Shown here: positions 1 through 8,469 of the stretch, in pieces | How positions within the stretch are numbered: position 1 is the first letter of the stretch | How the letters are laid out: the number at the start of each line of letters is the position of its first letter | Source of the DNA: Defluviitaleaceae bacterium | Lineage (GTDB): Bacteria > Bacillota > Clostridia > Lachnospirales > WQUN01 | Direction: 5' to 3' | Assembly: GCA_009781755.1 (NCBI GenBank) | Contig: WQVD01000012.1 | Location: 1-64,000 of the forward strand | Length of the DNA: 64,000 bases | Position numbers and translations under genes: made by a program | Notes under the pieces: model-generated | Told to the model about the DNA's origin: nothing | Databases searched by the model: none | The model's input: only the letters and a program-made list of their open reading frames with translations

Positions 1-1
1 C

Positions 2-148
2 GATATTCCGATGTTCTACCCGCATATATTTAACGATAATGAAAATCGGATGCTTTATCTTGTGTGTGAAAACAAGCAACAAAGTTATTTCATGAAAATC
101 CCATATTCCGATTTTTTAACCGTCCATGATGAAGATAGTATAAATTAA
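2..148 (+). CDS. C-terminal fragment of an unknown protein
   Basis: An open frame runs in from the window edge and ends at a TAA after 48 codons. The visible residues begin DIPMFYPHIFND and end VHDEDSIN, with an acidic tail. No start is visible, so the gene begins to the left of the window. I do not recognise a family. It is followed by about 100 bases of AT-rich DNA before the next gene. Confidence 0.4.
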   Translation, partial: DIPMFYPHIFNDNENRMLYLVCENKQQSYFMKIPYSDFLTVHDEDSIN

Positions 149-246
149 GCCCCGTATTTCCGATGTTTTTAGATAGTTGTACAATGGAAACAAAAGACAA
201 GTATCGTGTGATAAAAAAATAAAAAACATAAAAGGGGAATTGCATT

Positions 247-768
247 ATGTCAACGCAAGAAAACAAAAACACGTATACCACCATCGAACAAGAATTCAAA
301 GCGAAATTAACCGGCGACAATTTAAAACACGCGCTGGATTTTGCTTCCCATTGGGGAACGGACGATATCACTGCCGAAAGCGGCGACTTTTGCGGGGTTG
401 TAAAATACAAAGGCGAAGATGTTTGCTATATCAAGGTCGGCGGTTTTGACGATCCAAACCTCGACCACTGGGTCATTTGGTCGATCCACGATGCCGACAT
501 CGCCGAAACGCCGAATTTCGCCGTGGATGAGCGGATAAAGGAAGGTTTTTGGGCGAACGTGAATCTTTGCGGTCATTTTCTTTCAGGCGGCGAACACTGT
601 GGCTGCGGGCAGCAACCGGGGAGGCGCAAGGTCATTTTTGGGAAAGCGTTTGACAATGTTTGTAATTCCGACATGGTTTTTACCAACCCCGATAGCGACG
701 CGTTGGAATGCGCGAAGATGATGGTGGATTTAAGGAAAAGGAATATTGAGGCGCATCCATGCCTATAA
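247..768 (+). CDS. Unknown protein with a C-terminal cysteine module
   Basis: A 173-residue protein with no signal peptide or membrane segment, so probably cytosolic. The start follows an AAAAGGGG ribosome site. The N-terminal 100 residues look like an alpha/beta domain rich in aromatic and acidic residues (KVGGFDDPNLDHWVIW). After it comes a Cys/Gly-rich stretch (LCGHFLSGGEHCGCG, later NVC) and a C-terminal helix. The same order, a domain and then a C-x2-C-type cluster with a further Cys about 15-25 residues on, is seen in the next gene (twice) and in the gene at 6828. It overlaps the next gene by 10 bases, so the two are probably translated together. Function unknown; metal binding by the cysteines is an inference. 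Confidence 0.75.
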   Translation: MSTQENKNTYTTIEQEFKAKLTGDNLKHALDFASHWGTDDITAESGDFCGVVKYKGEDVCYIKVGGFDDPNLDHWVIWSIHDADIAETPNFAVDERIKEGFWANVNLCGHFLSGGEHCGCGQQPGRRKVIFGKAFDNVCNSDMVFTNPDSDALECAKMMVDLRKRNIEAHPCL

Positions 769-1868
769 ATAAAGTCACCGATTGGGTCGCCGCTATGAAT
801 AAACACCTATCCGACGCAGCATGCAAAGCGACCCATGTAAAAAACATCCACACCGGCGATGGCATCGAGTATTACCATGGCAAAACAAAAATCAAGGTGT
901 GCAAACTCGTCACCAAGGGCGGAGGCGGCGCAAACGAATACTCCATTGTCATGCACGGCAATCACCTAACCACGCCGTACAGCATTGTGGACGAATTGCC
1001 CGCTAACATGCTGCATGTCTTGAAAAATCAGCGCGGTTGCCGCCCCTGCGCCAACCCACGCACTTGCACCATGGCCGGCAACGGCGACCGCTACTACGAA
1101 TTCGCGCACAGTGGAAAGACCCATTACTGCTGCGGCAGCGGTTTTCGGTTTGGCATCGGCGCGGACACAACGGATGCCGAATTGGCCTTGTTGGAGAAAT
1201 GGCTCATTAAAGAACTCCGATGGCACGCCAACGACACAGCGCAATTCCCCGAGCGCAAAATTATCCTTGACGAAATCCCAAGCAGTTATGCCAAACGGTG
1301 GGCAAAGAACCGTATCAAATCACCCGCCAATGGCGCGGCATTGTCCGTCTTTGACTTGCCCAACAAAGAACAATCGCAAATTAAGCCACCCATCGACGAA
1401 GCTTGTGACCATTTTTTGAAAGACACCGAGTCGTATTTGATTGCTACGGATTTGATTAACCACTTGCGCAAGCAAGGGGCTACCCTGCATTGGAAAGCCC
1501 GCAACAAGTATGTTTTCCGCTACAAAAAAATGGAACTTGCCTATATCCGCTTTGAAAATCAAAACGATTACAACATCGAAATCTGCGCCTTCGGTTGGCG
1601 GGAGCAAAATGATGTGATGCAAGGTTTTATTGAATCGTTTCCTGCCGATAAGAGGGCGTTGTTTATCCAACAACTTACGTTCCACTGCCACGAATGCAAC
1701 GCCGTTTGCCACCGACGCATAGCTTTCATTTCTGAAAGCGGCGATAGCCGCGTGCTATGTTCGGGCAAGACGCTTGTAAGCGAGAATCCATCGCCTACCG
1801 ATGTTGACCATGTAAAATGGGGTATGGACATGGGCAAGAATTACATTGATTACAAGGTTAATCCGTAA
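759..1868 (+). CDS. Unknown protein with two copies of a cysteine module
   Basis: A 369-residue soluble protein starting inside the end of the preceding gene. It reads as an internal duplication. Residues about 1-160 hold an alpha/beta part, then GCRPCANPRTC, then HYCCGSG and a helix (ALLEKWLIKELRW). Residues about 205-369 repeat this plan with HCHECNAVC, then VLCSGKT and a final helix. Between the halves is a polar linker. Both halves resemble the 155-residue protein at 6828, which has a single copy. The paired cysteines suggest a zinc or other metal site, but no named family was recognised and no catalytic motif is visible. Confidence 0.75.
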   Translation: MPINKVTDWVAAMNKHLSDAACKATHVKNIHTGDGIEYYHGKTKIKVCKLVTKGGGGANEYSIVMHGNHLTTPYSIVDELPANMLHVLKNQRGCRPCANPRTCTMAGNGDRYYEFAHSGKTHYCCGSGFRFGIGADTTDAELALLEKWLIKELRWHANDTAQFPERKIILDEIPSSYAKRWAKNRIKSPANGAALSVFDLPNKEQSQIKPPIDEACDHFLKDTESYLIATDLINHLRKQGATLHWKARNKYVFRYKKMELAYIRFENQNDYNIEICAFGWREQNDVMQGFIESFPADKRALFIQQLTFHCHECNAVCHRRIAFISESGDSRVLCSGKTLVSENPSPTDVDHVKWGMDMGKNYIDYKVNP

Positions 1869-1890
1869 ATCATTTTTGCGATGAAGGGCG

Positions 1891-2631
1891 ATGCGGATGT
1901 TAACGTATGACAATTTTGTCGAACTCGTAAACGAAGCGGGATTTTTGACCCCGTACACGAATTATATCGACCCGGAAATTTTCAAATTCCCGTGGGCAGG
2001 CAAAAATGCGAAGGGACAAGCCTACACCAACGACCCCGAAACCGACCCGGAGTTATGGAAAACCCGCGCCCCGCGCGACAAGAAAATGGCTTACGGGTAT
2101 TTTTTCAACGGCAAACCGGGCGGGTATATTGCGCCGCGGTTTTTTTCTATTTTTGTGGATGCGTTTAGGCCGCGCTTGCCGATGGAGGAACGCTACCGAT
2201 CCGATGTATACGAATACGAAATTTGGAAATTGCTGCGCGAGTACAATCGGCACCGAATGTCGCGAGTCGCAAGCGATGTCGGACATTCGGTATCTCTGTC
2301 ATGGTCGGATATTCGCAAGAAAATGGGGTTGGAACCCGCCGTAAAATATAAAGCCGAAGTCCGCAAATTGGATTTGGCATTGAAAAATTTAAACATGACA
2401 TACGACACGGTCATCAGCGGTACGGAAGGCCACTTGGGCTGCGTGTTGGCCGACGCATGGGTTCCGCCGGAGTGGATGCAACTGAATCCGCGTATGAAAC
2501 ACGAAGAAGCATTGGAAATCATCTACCGCCAAGCCGAAAAAATATCAACGTCAGGCGAAGCGAAAACCGCATTTCGCAAATCACTGCGGTTGTATAAAAA
2601 TCAATCCGACATTACCCAAAAACAATATTAG
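1891..2631 (+). CDS. AlkZ-related protein (probable winged-helix fold)
   Basis: A 246-residue protein whose start lies 22 bases after the previous stop. The segments DPETDPELWKTRAP, KKMAYGYFFNGKPGGYI and AFRPRLPMEERYR match, from memory, a clostridial family usually annotated as AlkZ-related. AlkZ is a DNA glycosylase acting on crosslinks, but the relatives of this length have no shown activity. A region near residues 130-170 (SLSWSDIRKKMGLEPAVKYKAEV) looks like a helix-turn-helix that could bind DNA. No signal peptide. It probably belongs to the same transcript as the two cysteine-module genes. The family call is moderate; the function is unknown. Confidence 0.55.
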   Translation: MRMLTYDNFVELVNEAGFLTPYTNYIDPEIFKFPWAGKNAKGQAYTNDPETDPELWKTRAPRDKKMAYGYFFNGKPGGYIAPRFFSIFVDAFRPRLPMEERYRSDVYEYEIWKLLREYNRHRMSRVASDVGHSVSLSWSDIRKKMGLEPAVKYKAEVRKLDLALKNLNMTYDTVISGTEGHLGCVLADAWVPPEWMQLNPRMKHEEALEIIYRQAEKISTSGEAKTAFRKSLRLYKNQSDITQKQY

Positions 2632-2790
2632 GATATTGGCGCAACCCATGTTTAAATAGAGTGCCTTAGCCGCAAGCAGCACTTAAACGCGGTATATTGC
2701 CCATAGCGTGATACTTTTAGCGTGTATGACATGATTCGAGTTTTTATACACCCCTTGCGGTTATGGTTGTGATGTTTCATAGTAACCACA

Positions 2791-2870
2791 CTGAATGCTT
2801 TGGGTTGCAAGCAACCTGCGGCATTCAGTCTGCCGAATGCTTTGGGTTGCAAACAACCCGCAACATTCGG
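2791..2870. repeat. Two tandem 38-bp imperfect palindromes
   Basis: Two copies of a 38-bp hairpin sequence lie at 2791-2828 and 2833-2870, a 42-bp period. Each has outer arms GAATGC...GCATTC (second copy GAATGC...ACATTC) and an inner core GGGTTGC...GCAACC or GGGTTGC...CAACCC. They sit just before the ribosome site of the nucleotidyltransferase gene, in the 261-base gap after the AlkZ-related gene, and could act on transcription or message stability. Otherwise the gap (2632-2790) shows nothing I can identify. Confidence 0.7.
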
Positions 2871-2892
2871 CCACATCGAAAGGGGAATACAT

Positions 2893-3804
2893 ATGGCGGT
2901 GAACATCCAAGCGCGTTTCGAGGATGCGCTGGCGGCGTTTGTGGACAAGATTAAACCCGACCCCAACGTGCGGGCGGTGATTGTCATGGGCAGCTTGGCC
3001 AACGATGTGGTGTGGGAGAAAAGCGACATTGACCTGACCGTATTATTGCGCGAGGTCAAACAGCCCATACGCAGCTTTTGCGTGGAAGAGGACGGCATCA
3101 TCATCAACGTGAATTTGGTGGCTGAATTCGATTTCAAACGATATATGGAGCGCAGCGTGGGTGCCGGGGGTATGCTTTCCTTCTACGCCAAGTCACGAGT
3201 TGCATTTACCAAGGACGAGCAGATTACGAAGAAGCTGGAGGATTTCCAGCACATGGGGGCGGACGACCGCGCGTTGTCGTTTTTCCAATGCGCTACCTAC
3301 CTCGTAGGCGATATGGAGAAAATCGAGAAGTGGCTAACGGTCAAGGACGACCCGCTGTACACACAATCGTGGATACTGCGTGCGGCAGATATGTACGCCA
3401 ACATGCGCTTATTACTGGACGGCAAGCCCATGAGCCGCGAGGCTGTATTGAAAGTGATGGAATACGACCCCGCGCCCATGCAACGGCTGTACGTGCGCCC
3501 GTTGTCGGGGCCAATGACGCGCGAGGAATTGTGGGATGCGTTGCACTTTATCAAGCAGTTATTAGTGGACAACGTGGCGTTGCTCAAGCAACCCGTGGCA
3601 TCGTACATGTCCGACAATGAGCCCCGCACGGTAACGGCACTGTCCAAGCACTTTGGCATGGATTCGCACGGGATTTATCATGTATTCGATTTCTTGGAAG
3701 AAATGGGGGTTATCGCCCGCGTCACGGAATACACGCGCATCACGCCCAAGAGCCGCGATGTGATGGAGGAAGTGGCGTTTATTTATATCGGGGAAAGAGG
3801 TTGA
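2893..3804 (+). CDS. Nucleotidyltransferase-domain protein
   Basis: A 303-residue protein with a nucleotidyltransferase core near its N terminus: GSLANDVVWEKSDIDLTVL fits the GSxxx...DxD pattern of polymerase-beta-type enzymes that move nucleotidyl groups onto small molecules, proteins or RNA. The centre is helical, and the C-terminal 70 residues (RTVTALSKHFGM...VFDFLEEMGVIARV) look like a winged helix. The start at 2893 is chosen because AAAGGGG precedes it; the frame is open further upstream through the palindromic repeats, but that reading is an artefact. It abuts the UvrA-like gene, so the two are probably co-expressed. Substrate unknown; an antibiotic-modifying role is possible but unproven. 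Confidence 0.75.
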   Translation: MAVNIQARFEDALAAFVDKIKPDPNVRAVIVMGSLANDVVWEKSDIDLTVLLREVKQPIRSFCVEEDGIIINVNLVAEFDFKRYMERSVGAGGMLSFYAKSRVAFTKDEQITKKLEDFQHMGADDRALSFFQCATYLVGDMEKIEKWLTVKDDPLYTQSWILRAADMYANMRLLLDGKPMSREAVLKVMEYDPAPMQRLYVRPLSGPMTREELWDALHFIKQLLVDNVALLKQPVASYMSDNEPRTVTALSKHFGMDSHGIYHVFDFLEEMGVIARVTEYTRITPKSRDVMEEVAFIYIGERG

Positions 3805-6800
3805 TGCGAATGAACGAAGTGAATCCCGCAGCGCAGCGAGGAAGCGGAGAAGGGCTTTGCCCGACGGAGCGGCGGGGTGTGGAGCAGCGCCACACTTCGA
3901 TTAAAGTCATCGGAGCGAATCAAAATAATTTAAAGAACGTGGACGTAGAAATCCCCCGTGACCAACTCACCGTGGTTACGGGGGTTTCCGGGTCGGGCAA
4001 GTCATCGTTGGTGTTTGATGTGATTTATGGCGAGGGGCAGCGGCGGTTCTTGGAATCGATTTCCAACTTTGCCAAGGGGCGCATCAATCAAGTGAAAAAG
4101 CCCGACGTTAAATACGTGCGCGGTTTGTCCCCTGTGGTGAGCATCGAGCAGAAGAAGGGTAACTTTAACCCGCGCTCCACCGTGGGCACGGTCACGGATA
4201 TCGCCGATTATTTACGTTTGTTGTACGCCACGGTGGGCGTGGGCGAATGTCCAATTTGTGCGCATCCGTTGCATCAGGTGAACGCGCCGCGCCTGGCCGA
4301 GCACATCGCTTCTTTGCCCGAGGGTACGGTGGTGGAGTTGCGCGTACCTACACAACGCATCCCCGGCACCGATTACAAGCACCTCTTCGAAACCATCCGC
4401 AAGAAGGGCTACAAACGGTTGTTGGTAGACGGCGAACCCTTCAACTTGTCCGAAAAACGCGAGTTGGACGAGCAAGTCACTTACGAAATGGAAATCATTG
4501 TCGAAACCTTCACCGTCAAACCCGGCATCCATATGCATATTTCCAAAACGATCGAAGCCGCCATGATATCGCTGGCGGATTCAATCATGATGCGCGTGGA
4601 AGTCATTGGCCGTGATGCATCCGCCGGTACCGACGCGGCGGCTTCCCGTTCGGCAACGGATGCGAAAATATTGAAGAAATTCTACGACAAATACACCTGC
4701 CCCGTGCACCATTATGTACTGTGCGAATTGCAAGCATTCCACTTCTCCTTCAACAACGACGACAGCGCGTGCAATACATGTATGGGTATCGGCAAGTCGC
4801 ACGTGGTAGAGGAACGCTTTGTCATCGACAATCCGGACAAATCCGTGTACGAAGGTTGCTTCCGCCAAAGTGTATTGAAAAAACCATGGCGCGATTCGTA
4901 CACCGGCGTGGTGCTGTACAGCGTGTCGCAGCAGTTTAACGTGAGCTTGCACACGCCGTTTAACAAACTCAAGCAACGCGAGCGCGACATCCTGCTGTAC
5001 GGTACCAAAGGCGAACGCGTGGAGTTTATCCTGCCGCCGGATTCCAAGAAGGAACGGCACTGGCTCGTGGGGCGCGGTTGGCCGTGGGGCGGTATCATCG
5101 GCGATATCAACTGGCATTACAAACAATGGTTGCGCAACGCCGACAAGGGCTGGGATCCGGATTTCATCAAGGATGTCATGATTGAAACCACCTGCCCCGA
5201 CTGCAGCGGCGGGCGGCTCAAAAAATCCCGCCTGTCCGTCAAAGTCGGCGGCAAGAACATACATGAACTATCCGCTATGCAGTTGGTCGCATTTTGCGAC
5301 CAACTGAAAAACACAAAATTCACCGGCCACAACCAAGAAGTTGCCGAAAGCATCGCCCGCGAACTCATCAAACGCGTAGAATTGCTCATTGATGTAGGCC
5401 TCTATTACTTGAACCTCGGCCGCCGCAGCGACTCCATCAGCGGCGGTGAAATGCAGCGCATCAAGATGTCCACCCAAATATCCAGCGAACTCATGGGCAT
5501 GCTCTACATCATGGACGAGCCCAGCATCGGCCTGCACCCGCGCGACTCCGCCAAGGTCATCGACATCATGAAAAAACTGCGCGACATCGGCAATACCGTC
5601 ATCGTCATCGAACACGACCTGGAGACGATGAAAAACGCCGACTATCTCGTAGAAATCGGCCCCGGCCCGGGCATCCACGGCGGCACCGTCATGGCCAGCG
5701 GCACCTGCGCCCAAATGGAAGCCAACCCCGCCTCCATGACCGGTGGCTACCTGTCCGGCACACGGGAAATCGCCCTGCCCGCCACCCGCCGCGGCACCAC
5801 CGATCGCTTCATCACCCTCATGGGCGCACGCGAGAACAACCTCAAAAACATCACCGTGGACATCCCGCTGGGCATCTTCGTGTGCGTCACAGGCGTGAGC
5901 GGCTCCGGCAAGTCCACCCTCGTGTACGAAACCCTCTTCAAGCAAATCGAAGTCCTAAAACGCGCTGCCCGCATCAAACCCGGCGACCACGACCTGCTCC
6001 TCGGCTACGACGAAATCACCCACATCATCAACATCGACCAGTCCGCCATCGGCCGCAACTCCAAGTCCAATCCCGCCACCTACGTGGGCATCTACGACCA
6101 AATCCGCAAGCTCTTTGCCGCCACGGACGACGCGCTGGCCAAGGGTTTCGTCCTGCTCGACTTCTCCCTCACCCACGCCAACGGCACCCGCTGCGAGCAC
6201 TGCACCGGCGACGGCACCATTACCACCAGCCTGCAATTCATGGCCGACATCGAAATGACCTGCCCCGTGTGCAAAGGCGCACGCTTCAACGAGGACGGCC
6301 TCGAAGTCCGCTGGAACGGCAAAAACATCAGCGAAGTACTGAACCTAACCGTAGAAGAAGCCCGCGCCTTCTTCGCCGACCATAAATATATCAGCCACAA
6401 GCTGGGTATCATGGACGATCTCGGCCTCGGCTACATGACCCTCGGCCAGTCCTCCACCACCCTGTCCGGCGGCGAAGCCCAACGCGTCAAACTTGCGTGG
6501 GAACTGGCAAAAATCAAACGCGGCAGCCACAACCTCTACATCTTGGACGAGCCCACCACCGGCCTCCACATCGCCGACATCGAGAAACTCCTCATCAGCA
6601 TCAACAAACTCGTAGACAGCGGCCACTCCGTCCTCGTCATCGAGCACAACCTTGATGTCATCAAATCCGCCGACTATATCATCGACCTGGGCCCCGACGG
6701 CGGCGACAACGGCGGCGAAATCGTAGCCCAAGGCACCCCGGAAGAAGTGGCAAAAAATAAACGCTCCCACACCGCCCGCTTCCTGAAGTCTGAATTGAAA

Positions 6801-6806
6801 AAATAG
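3804..6806 (+). CDS. UvrA-like ABC ATPase (excinuclease A paralogue)
   Basis: A protein of about 1000 residues with two ABC ATPase units like those of UvrA, the damage-sensing subunit of nucleotide excision repair. Unit one has Walker A GVSGSGKSS near residue 60, CPICAHP and CPDCSGG zinc-type pairs, the signature SGGEMQR and Walker B YIMDEPSIGLH. Unit two has GVSGSGKST, zinc pairs CEHC and CPVC, SGGEAQR and YILDEPTTGLH. The spacing and the divergent zinc-finger regions suggest a paralogue rather than the housekeeping uvrA; no uvrB or uvrC is nearby. Starts at 3804 (TGATG overlap with the previous stop) and 3810 (better spaced from AAAGAGG) are both possible. Some such paralogues give drug resistance or self-protection. 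Confidence 0.85.
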   Translation: MRMNEVNPAAQRGSGEGLCPTERRGVEQRHTSIKVIGANQNNLKNVDVEIPRDQLTVVTGVSGSGKSSLVFDVIYGEGQRRFLESISNFAKGRINQVKKPDVKYVRGLSPVVSIEQKKGNFNPRSTVGTVTDIADYLRLLYATVGVGECPICAHPLHQVNAPRLAEHIASLPEGTVVELRVPTQRIPGTDYKHLFETIRKKGYKRLLVDGEPFNLSEKRELDEQVTYEMEIIVETFTVKPGIHMHISKTIEAAMISLADSIMMRVEVIGRDASAGTDAAASRSATDAKILKKFYDKYTCPVHHYVLCELQAFHFSFNNDDSACNTCMGIGKSHVVEERFVIDNPDKSVYEGCFRQSVLKKPWRDSYTGVVLYSVSQQFNVSLHTPFNKLKQRERDILLYGTKGERVEFILPPDSKKERHWLVGRGWPWGGIIGDINWHYKQWLRNADKGWDPDFIKDVMIETTCPDCSGGRLKKSRLSVKVGGKNIHELSAMQLVAFCDQLKNTKFTGHNQEVAESIARELIKRVELLIDVGLYYLNLGRRSDSISGGEMQRIKMSTQISSELMGMLYIMDEPSIGLHPRDSAKVIDIMKKLRDIGNTVIVIEHDLETMKNADYLVEIGPGPGIHGGTVMASGTCAQMEANPASMTGGYLSGTREIALPATRRGTTDRFITLMGARENNLKNITVDIPLGIFVCVTGVSGSGKSTLVYETLFKQIEVLKRAARIKPGDHDLLLGYDEITHIINIDQSAIGRNSKSNPATYVGIYDQIRKLFAATDDALAKGFVLLDFSLTHANGTRCEHCTGDGTITTSLQFMADIEMTCPVCKGARFNEDGLEVRWNGKNISEVLNLTVEEARAFFADHKYISHKLGIMDDLGLGYMTLGQSSTTLSGGEAQRVKLAWELAKIKRGSHNLYILDEPTTGLHIADIEKLLISINKLVDSGHSVLVIEHNLDVIKSADYIIDLGPDGGDNGGEIVAQGTPEEVAKNKRSHTARFLKSELKK
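5280..5306. repeat. Copy 1 of a dispersed 27-bp palindrome (inside the UvrA-like gene)
   Basis: Arms CAGTTGGTCGCA...TGCGACCAACTG form a near-perfect 27-bp palindrome with one mismatch beside the centre. It lies in the reading frame and encodes QLVAFCDQL. The same 27-bp design occurs at 17886, 26183 and 26231. Confidence 0.75.
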
Positions 6807-6827
6807 AGCGAAAGGATTGATGATGAA

Positions 6828-7295
6828 ATGGTAAATCCAAAAGGACTCACCATCACAGATTTTTTATTGGAAACGCCAGCACCCTACATCGATTTCATGT
6901 CACAAGTGCATGATCAATTATCCCACGCCAAGCACAAAGCCGCATTCCAAATCAGAAAGTACGGCTTCACCGCGCAATACACCTCGCCGCTAACCAAGCG
7001 GCTTGCGTTGCAATTTTACGCCAACGACGGCACCTTATATATGTATGTATACTCGGGGTTTATTTACCGACACACCGACCTCTTTCACCTATTGCCACCC
7101 CACATGCGCGATACCCTCGAAGCAAGCCACAACTGCACAAGCTGCGGTTCATCCTGCGCCACCAAGCACCCCTGTACCATCAACGGCAAGCAATACAACA
7201 AATGCCTAAACGGGCGCACGCTGTTTACTATCAATGATGAAGTTGTAACGATTTTGCCCGTTCTATCAGAAATATGCAAAACGTTGCACCGCTGA
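6828..7295 (+). CDS. Unknown protein with a single cysteine module
   Basis: A 155-residue protein, 21 bases after the UvrA-like gene, with a GAAAGGA-like ribosome site upstream. Its N-terminal 105 residues carry an alpha/beta domain (KRLALQFYANDGTLYMYVYS). After LPPHMRD comes the cysteine cluster NCTSCGSSCATKHPC, then KCLNGRT and a C-terminal helix. This is the plan of each half of the protein at 759, and the LPxxM/K-R lead-in to the cysteines is shared. No signal peptide or membrane segment. Function unknown; the family appears at least three times in the first 7.3 kb. Confidence 0.75.
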   Translation: MVNPKGLTITDFLLETPAPYIDFMSQVHDQLSHAKHKAAFQIRKYGFTAQYTSPLTKRLALQFYANDGTLYMYVYSGFIYRHTDLFHLLPPHMRDTLEASHNCTSCGSSCATKHPCTINGKQYNKCLNGRTLFTINDEVVTILPVLSEICKTLHR

Positions 7296-7335
7296 CAATA
7301 CATTTTGAACCGGCAAAATCTTAGAATCCACTGTT

Positions 7336-7569
7336 TCATCCATGATATGATGCATTCAAGTCAACCGGCTCACACCCGACCTCAAGCATCAAGCGTCCCT
7401 GTTCCGCGTCAAACGGTAGCCCCGTCCCTGCCGGACACATACGCCCCTGACGCACCCCGAGCGACGGATTGGTACCCGACTTGACCCAACCCACGGAGCA
7501 ACCACGCCCCGCGATGATTAAAGTGAAGCACACACCGCAACACAACCCCGGCCGGGTGGTGTGTGCCAA
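7336..7569 (-). CDS. Possible small protein in a gene-poor stretch
   Basis: The gap 7296-7762 has no clear gene. The best candidate is this 77-codon minus-strand frame. It starts with TTG and has GAGGAGG seven bases upstream, an unusually good ribosome site. The product is Cys/Gly-rich (RMCPAGTGLPFDAEQG) with no recognised family. Other frames over the same DNA also stay open for 60-77 codons because the DNA is GC-rich, which weakens the case. It could be a decayed gene. Confidence 0.2.
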   Translation of the reverse strand: MAHTTRPGLCCGVCFTLIIAGRGCSVGWVKSGTNPSLGVRQGRMCPAGTGLPFDAEQGRLMLEVGCEPVDLNASYHG

Positions 7570-7762
7570 CTTCGTTCCTCCTCATCAAAGGGATACGCTC
7601 CGCGCAACACCCCACCAAGGCACGCAGCTTTAAATGTACAGCGTGTTACGGCGGGATTTACAAAATCGAATAAACATAAAATCCGCATGATATGACCCAA
7701 ACAATGTAGTGCACACATCAACGGATTGGATTGTGTTGGAGATTGCAAAACTTATTTACATG

Positions 7763-7790
7763 AGAACCGCCGCGCGTCGGTTCTTTTTTG
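7763..7790 (+). terminator. Rho-independent terminator
   Basis: GAACCG pairs with CGGTTC around an 8-base loop and is followed by TTTTTT. It would stop plus-strand transcription arriving from the left, and it marks the border of the AT-rich island that follows. Confidence 0.65.
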
Positions 7791-7817
7791 CGTTAAAATA
7801 TTTCTTAAATAATAACG

Positions 7818-7846
7818 TTGAGTCTTACGAAATATTTTTATATAAT
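7818..7846 (+). promoter_or_regulatory. Sigma-A promoter of the toxin-antitoxin operon
   Basis: TTGAGT and TATAAT are separated by exactly 17 bases. The antitoxin ribosome site begins six bases after the -10 box, so the 5' leader is very short. Such operons are usually repressed by their own antitoxin; the AT-rich DNA around the -35 box could hold the operator. Confidence 0.7.
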
Positions 7847-7864
7847 ACAAACGGAGGTGTTTAC

Positions 7865-8131
7865 ATGCCAAATATAAAACCTGTATCCGATTTGCGTAAT
7901 TATGGAGAAGTTTTGCGAAATGTTTCCGTAGGTTCTCCTGTTTTTTTAACAAAAAACGGACACGGATTATATGCTGTTTTACACATTGACGAATATACGG
8001 AATATGAAAAAACACAAGCTTGGCGAAAATTAAGTTTGGAACTGAATAAAGGCAAACGATCGGGCGATGAAAGCGGTTGGCTTCCCATTGATGACGTTTT
8101 TGACCGGCTTGAGGAACATTATAATGGCTAA
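7865..8131 (+). CDS. Phd/YefM-type antitoxin
   Basis: An 88-residue protein with the Phd/YefM layout: MPNIKPVSDLRNY at the N terminus (DNA-binding and dimer part), then FLTKNGHGLYAVLHIDEY, and a charged C-terminal tail that would wrap the toxin. The start follows CGGAGG. It overlaps the ParE-type gene by eight bases, the usual antitoxin-first order. It should neutralise the toxin and repress the promoter. The gene is markedly AT-rich against most of the window, suggesting acquisition. Confidence 0.85.
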   Translation: MPNIKPVSDLRNYGEVLRNVSVGSPVFLTKNGHGLYAVLHIDEYTEYEKTQAWRKLSLELNKGKRSGDESGWLPIDDVFDRLEEHYNG

Positions 8132-8444
8132 TATTATTTTATCCCCCCAAGCAGAAACAGATTTATTACAGATTGGCAATTATATTACCCGACAAGTGGG
8201 TAGTCCCAAAAATGCATTAAATATAATTCGCAATATAAAAACACGATTGAATGAGCTTAAACATTTTCCATTGATTGGCAGACCGGTTTCGGCAGTTGTT
8301 GATGTTGATACAAATTACCGCTTTATTGGTTGCGGTAGTTATTTGGCATTTTATCGTAATGAAAATGACTTTGTATATATAGACCGTATACTACACAATA
8401 GACAAGATTACATAACATTATTATTTGGAAAACCGGATAATTAA
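8124..8444 (+). CDS. RelE/ParE-family toxin
   Basis: A 106-residue protein with the ParE-type pattern: LSPQAETDLLQIGNYI at the start, NIKTRLNELKHFPLIGRP in the centre, and YRFIGCGSYLAFYRN...VYIDRILHNRQDY at the end. ParE proteins block gyrase, RelE proteins cut ribosome-bound message; this sequence is nearer ParE/RelE-type annotations with the RILHxRQDY ending. It starts inside the antitoxin gene by an eight-base overlap. Confidence 0.85.
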   Translation: MANIILSPQAETDLLQIGNYITRQVGSPKNALNIIRNIKTRLNELKHFPLIGRPVSAVVDVDTNYRFIGCGSYLAFYRNENDFVYIDRILHNRQDYITLLFGKPDN

Positions 8445-8469
8445 TCACAAAAGAAACGGCGGTGTTCCA

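Noticed and set aside
2652-3137. 161-codon minus-strand frame over the tandem hairpins and nucleotidyltransferase start
   Set aside because: Low-complexity product, no ribosome site, and it opposes a clear gene.
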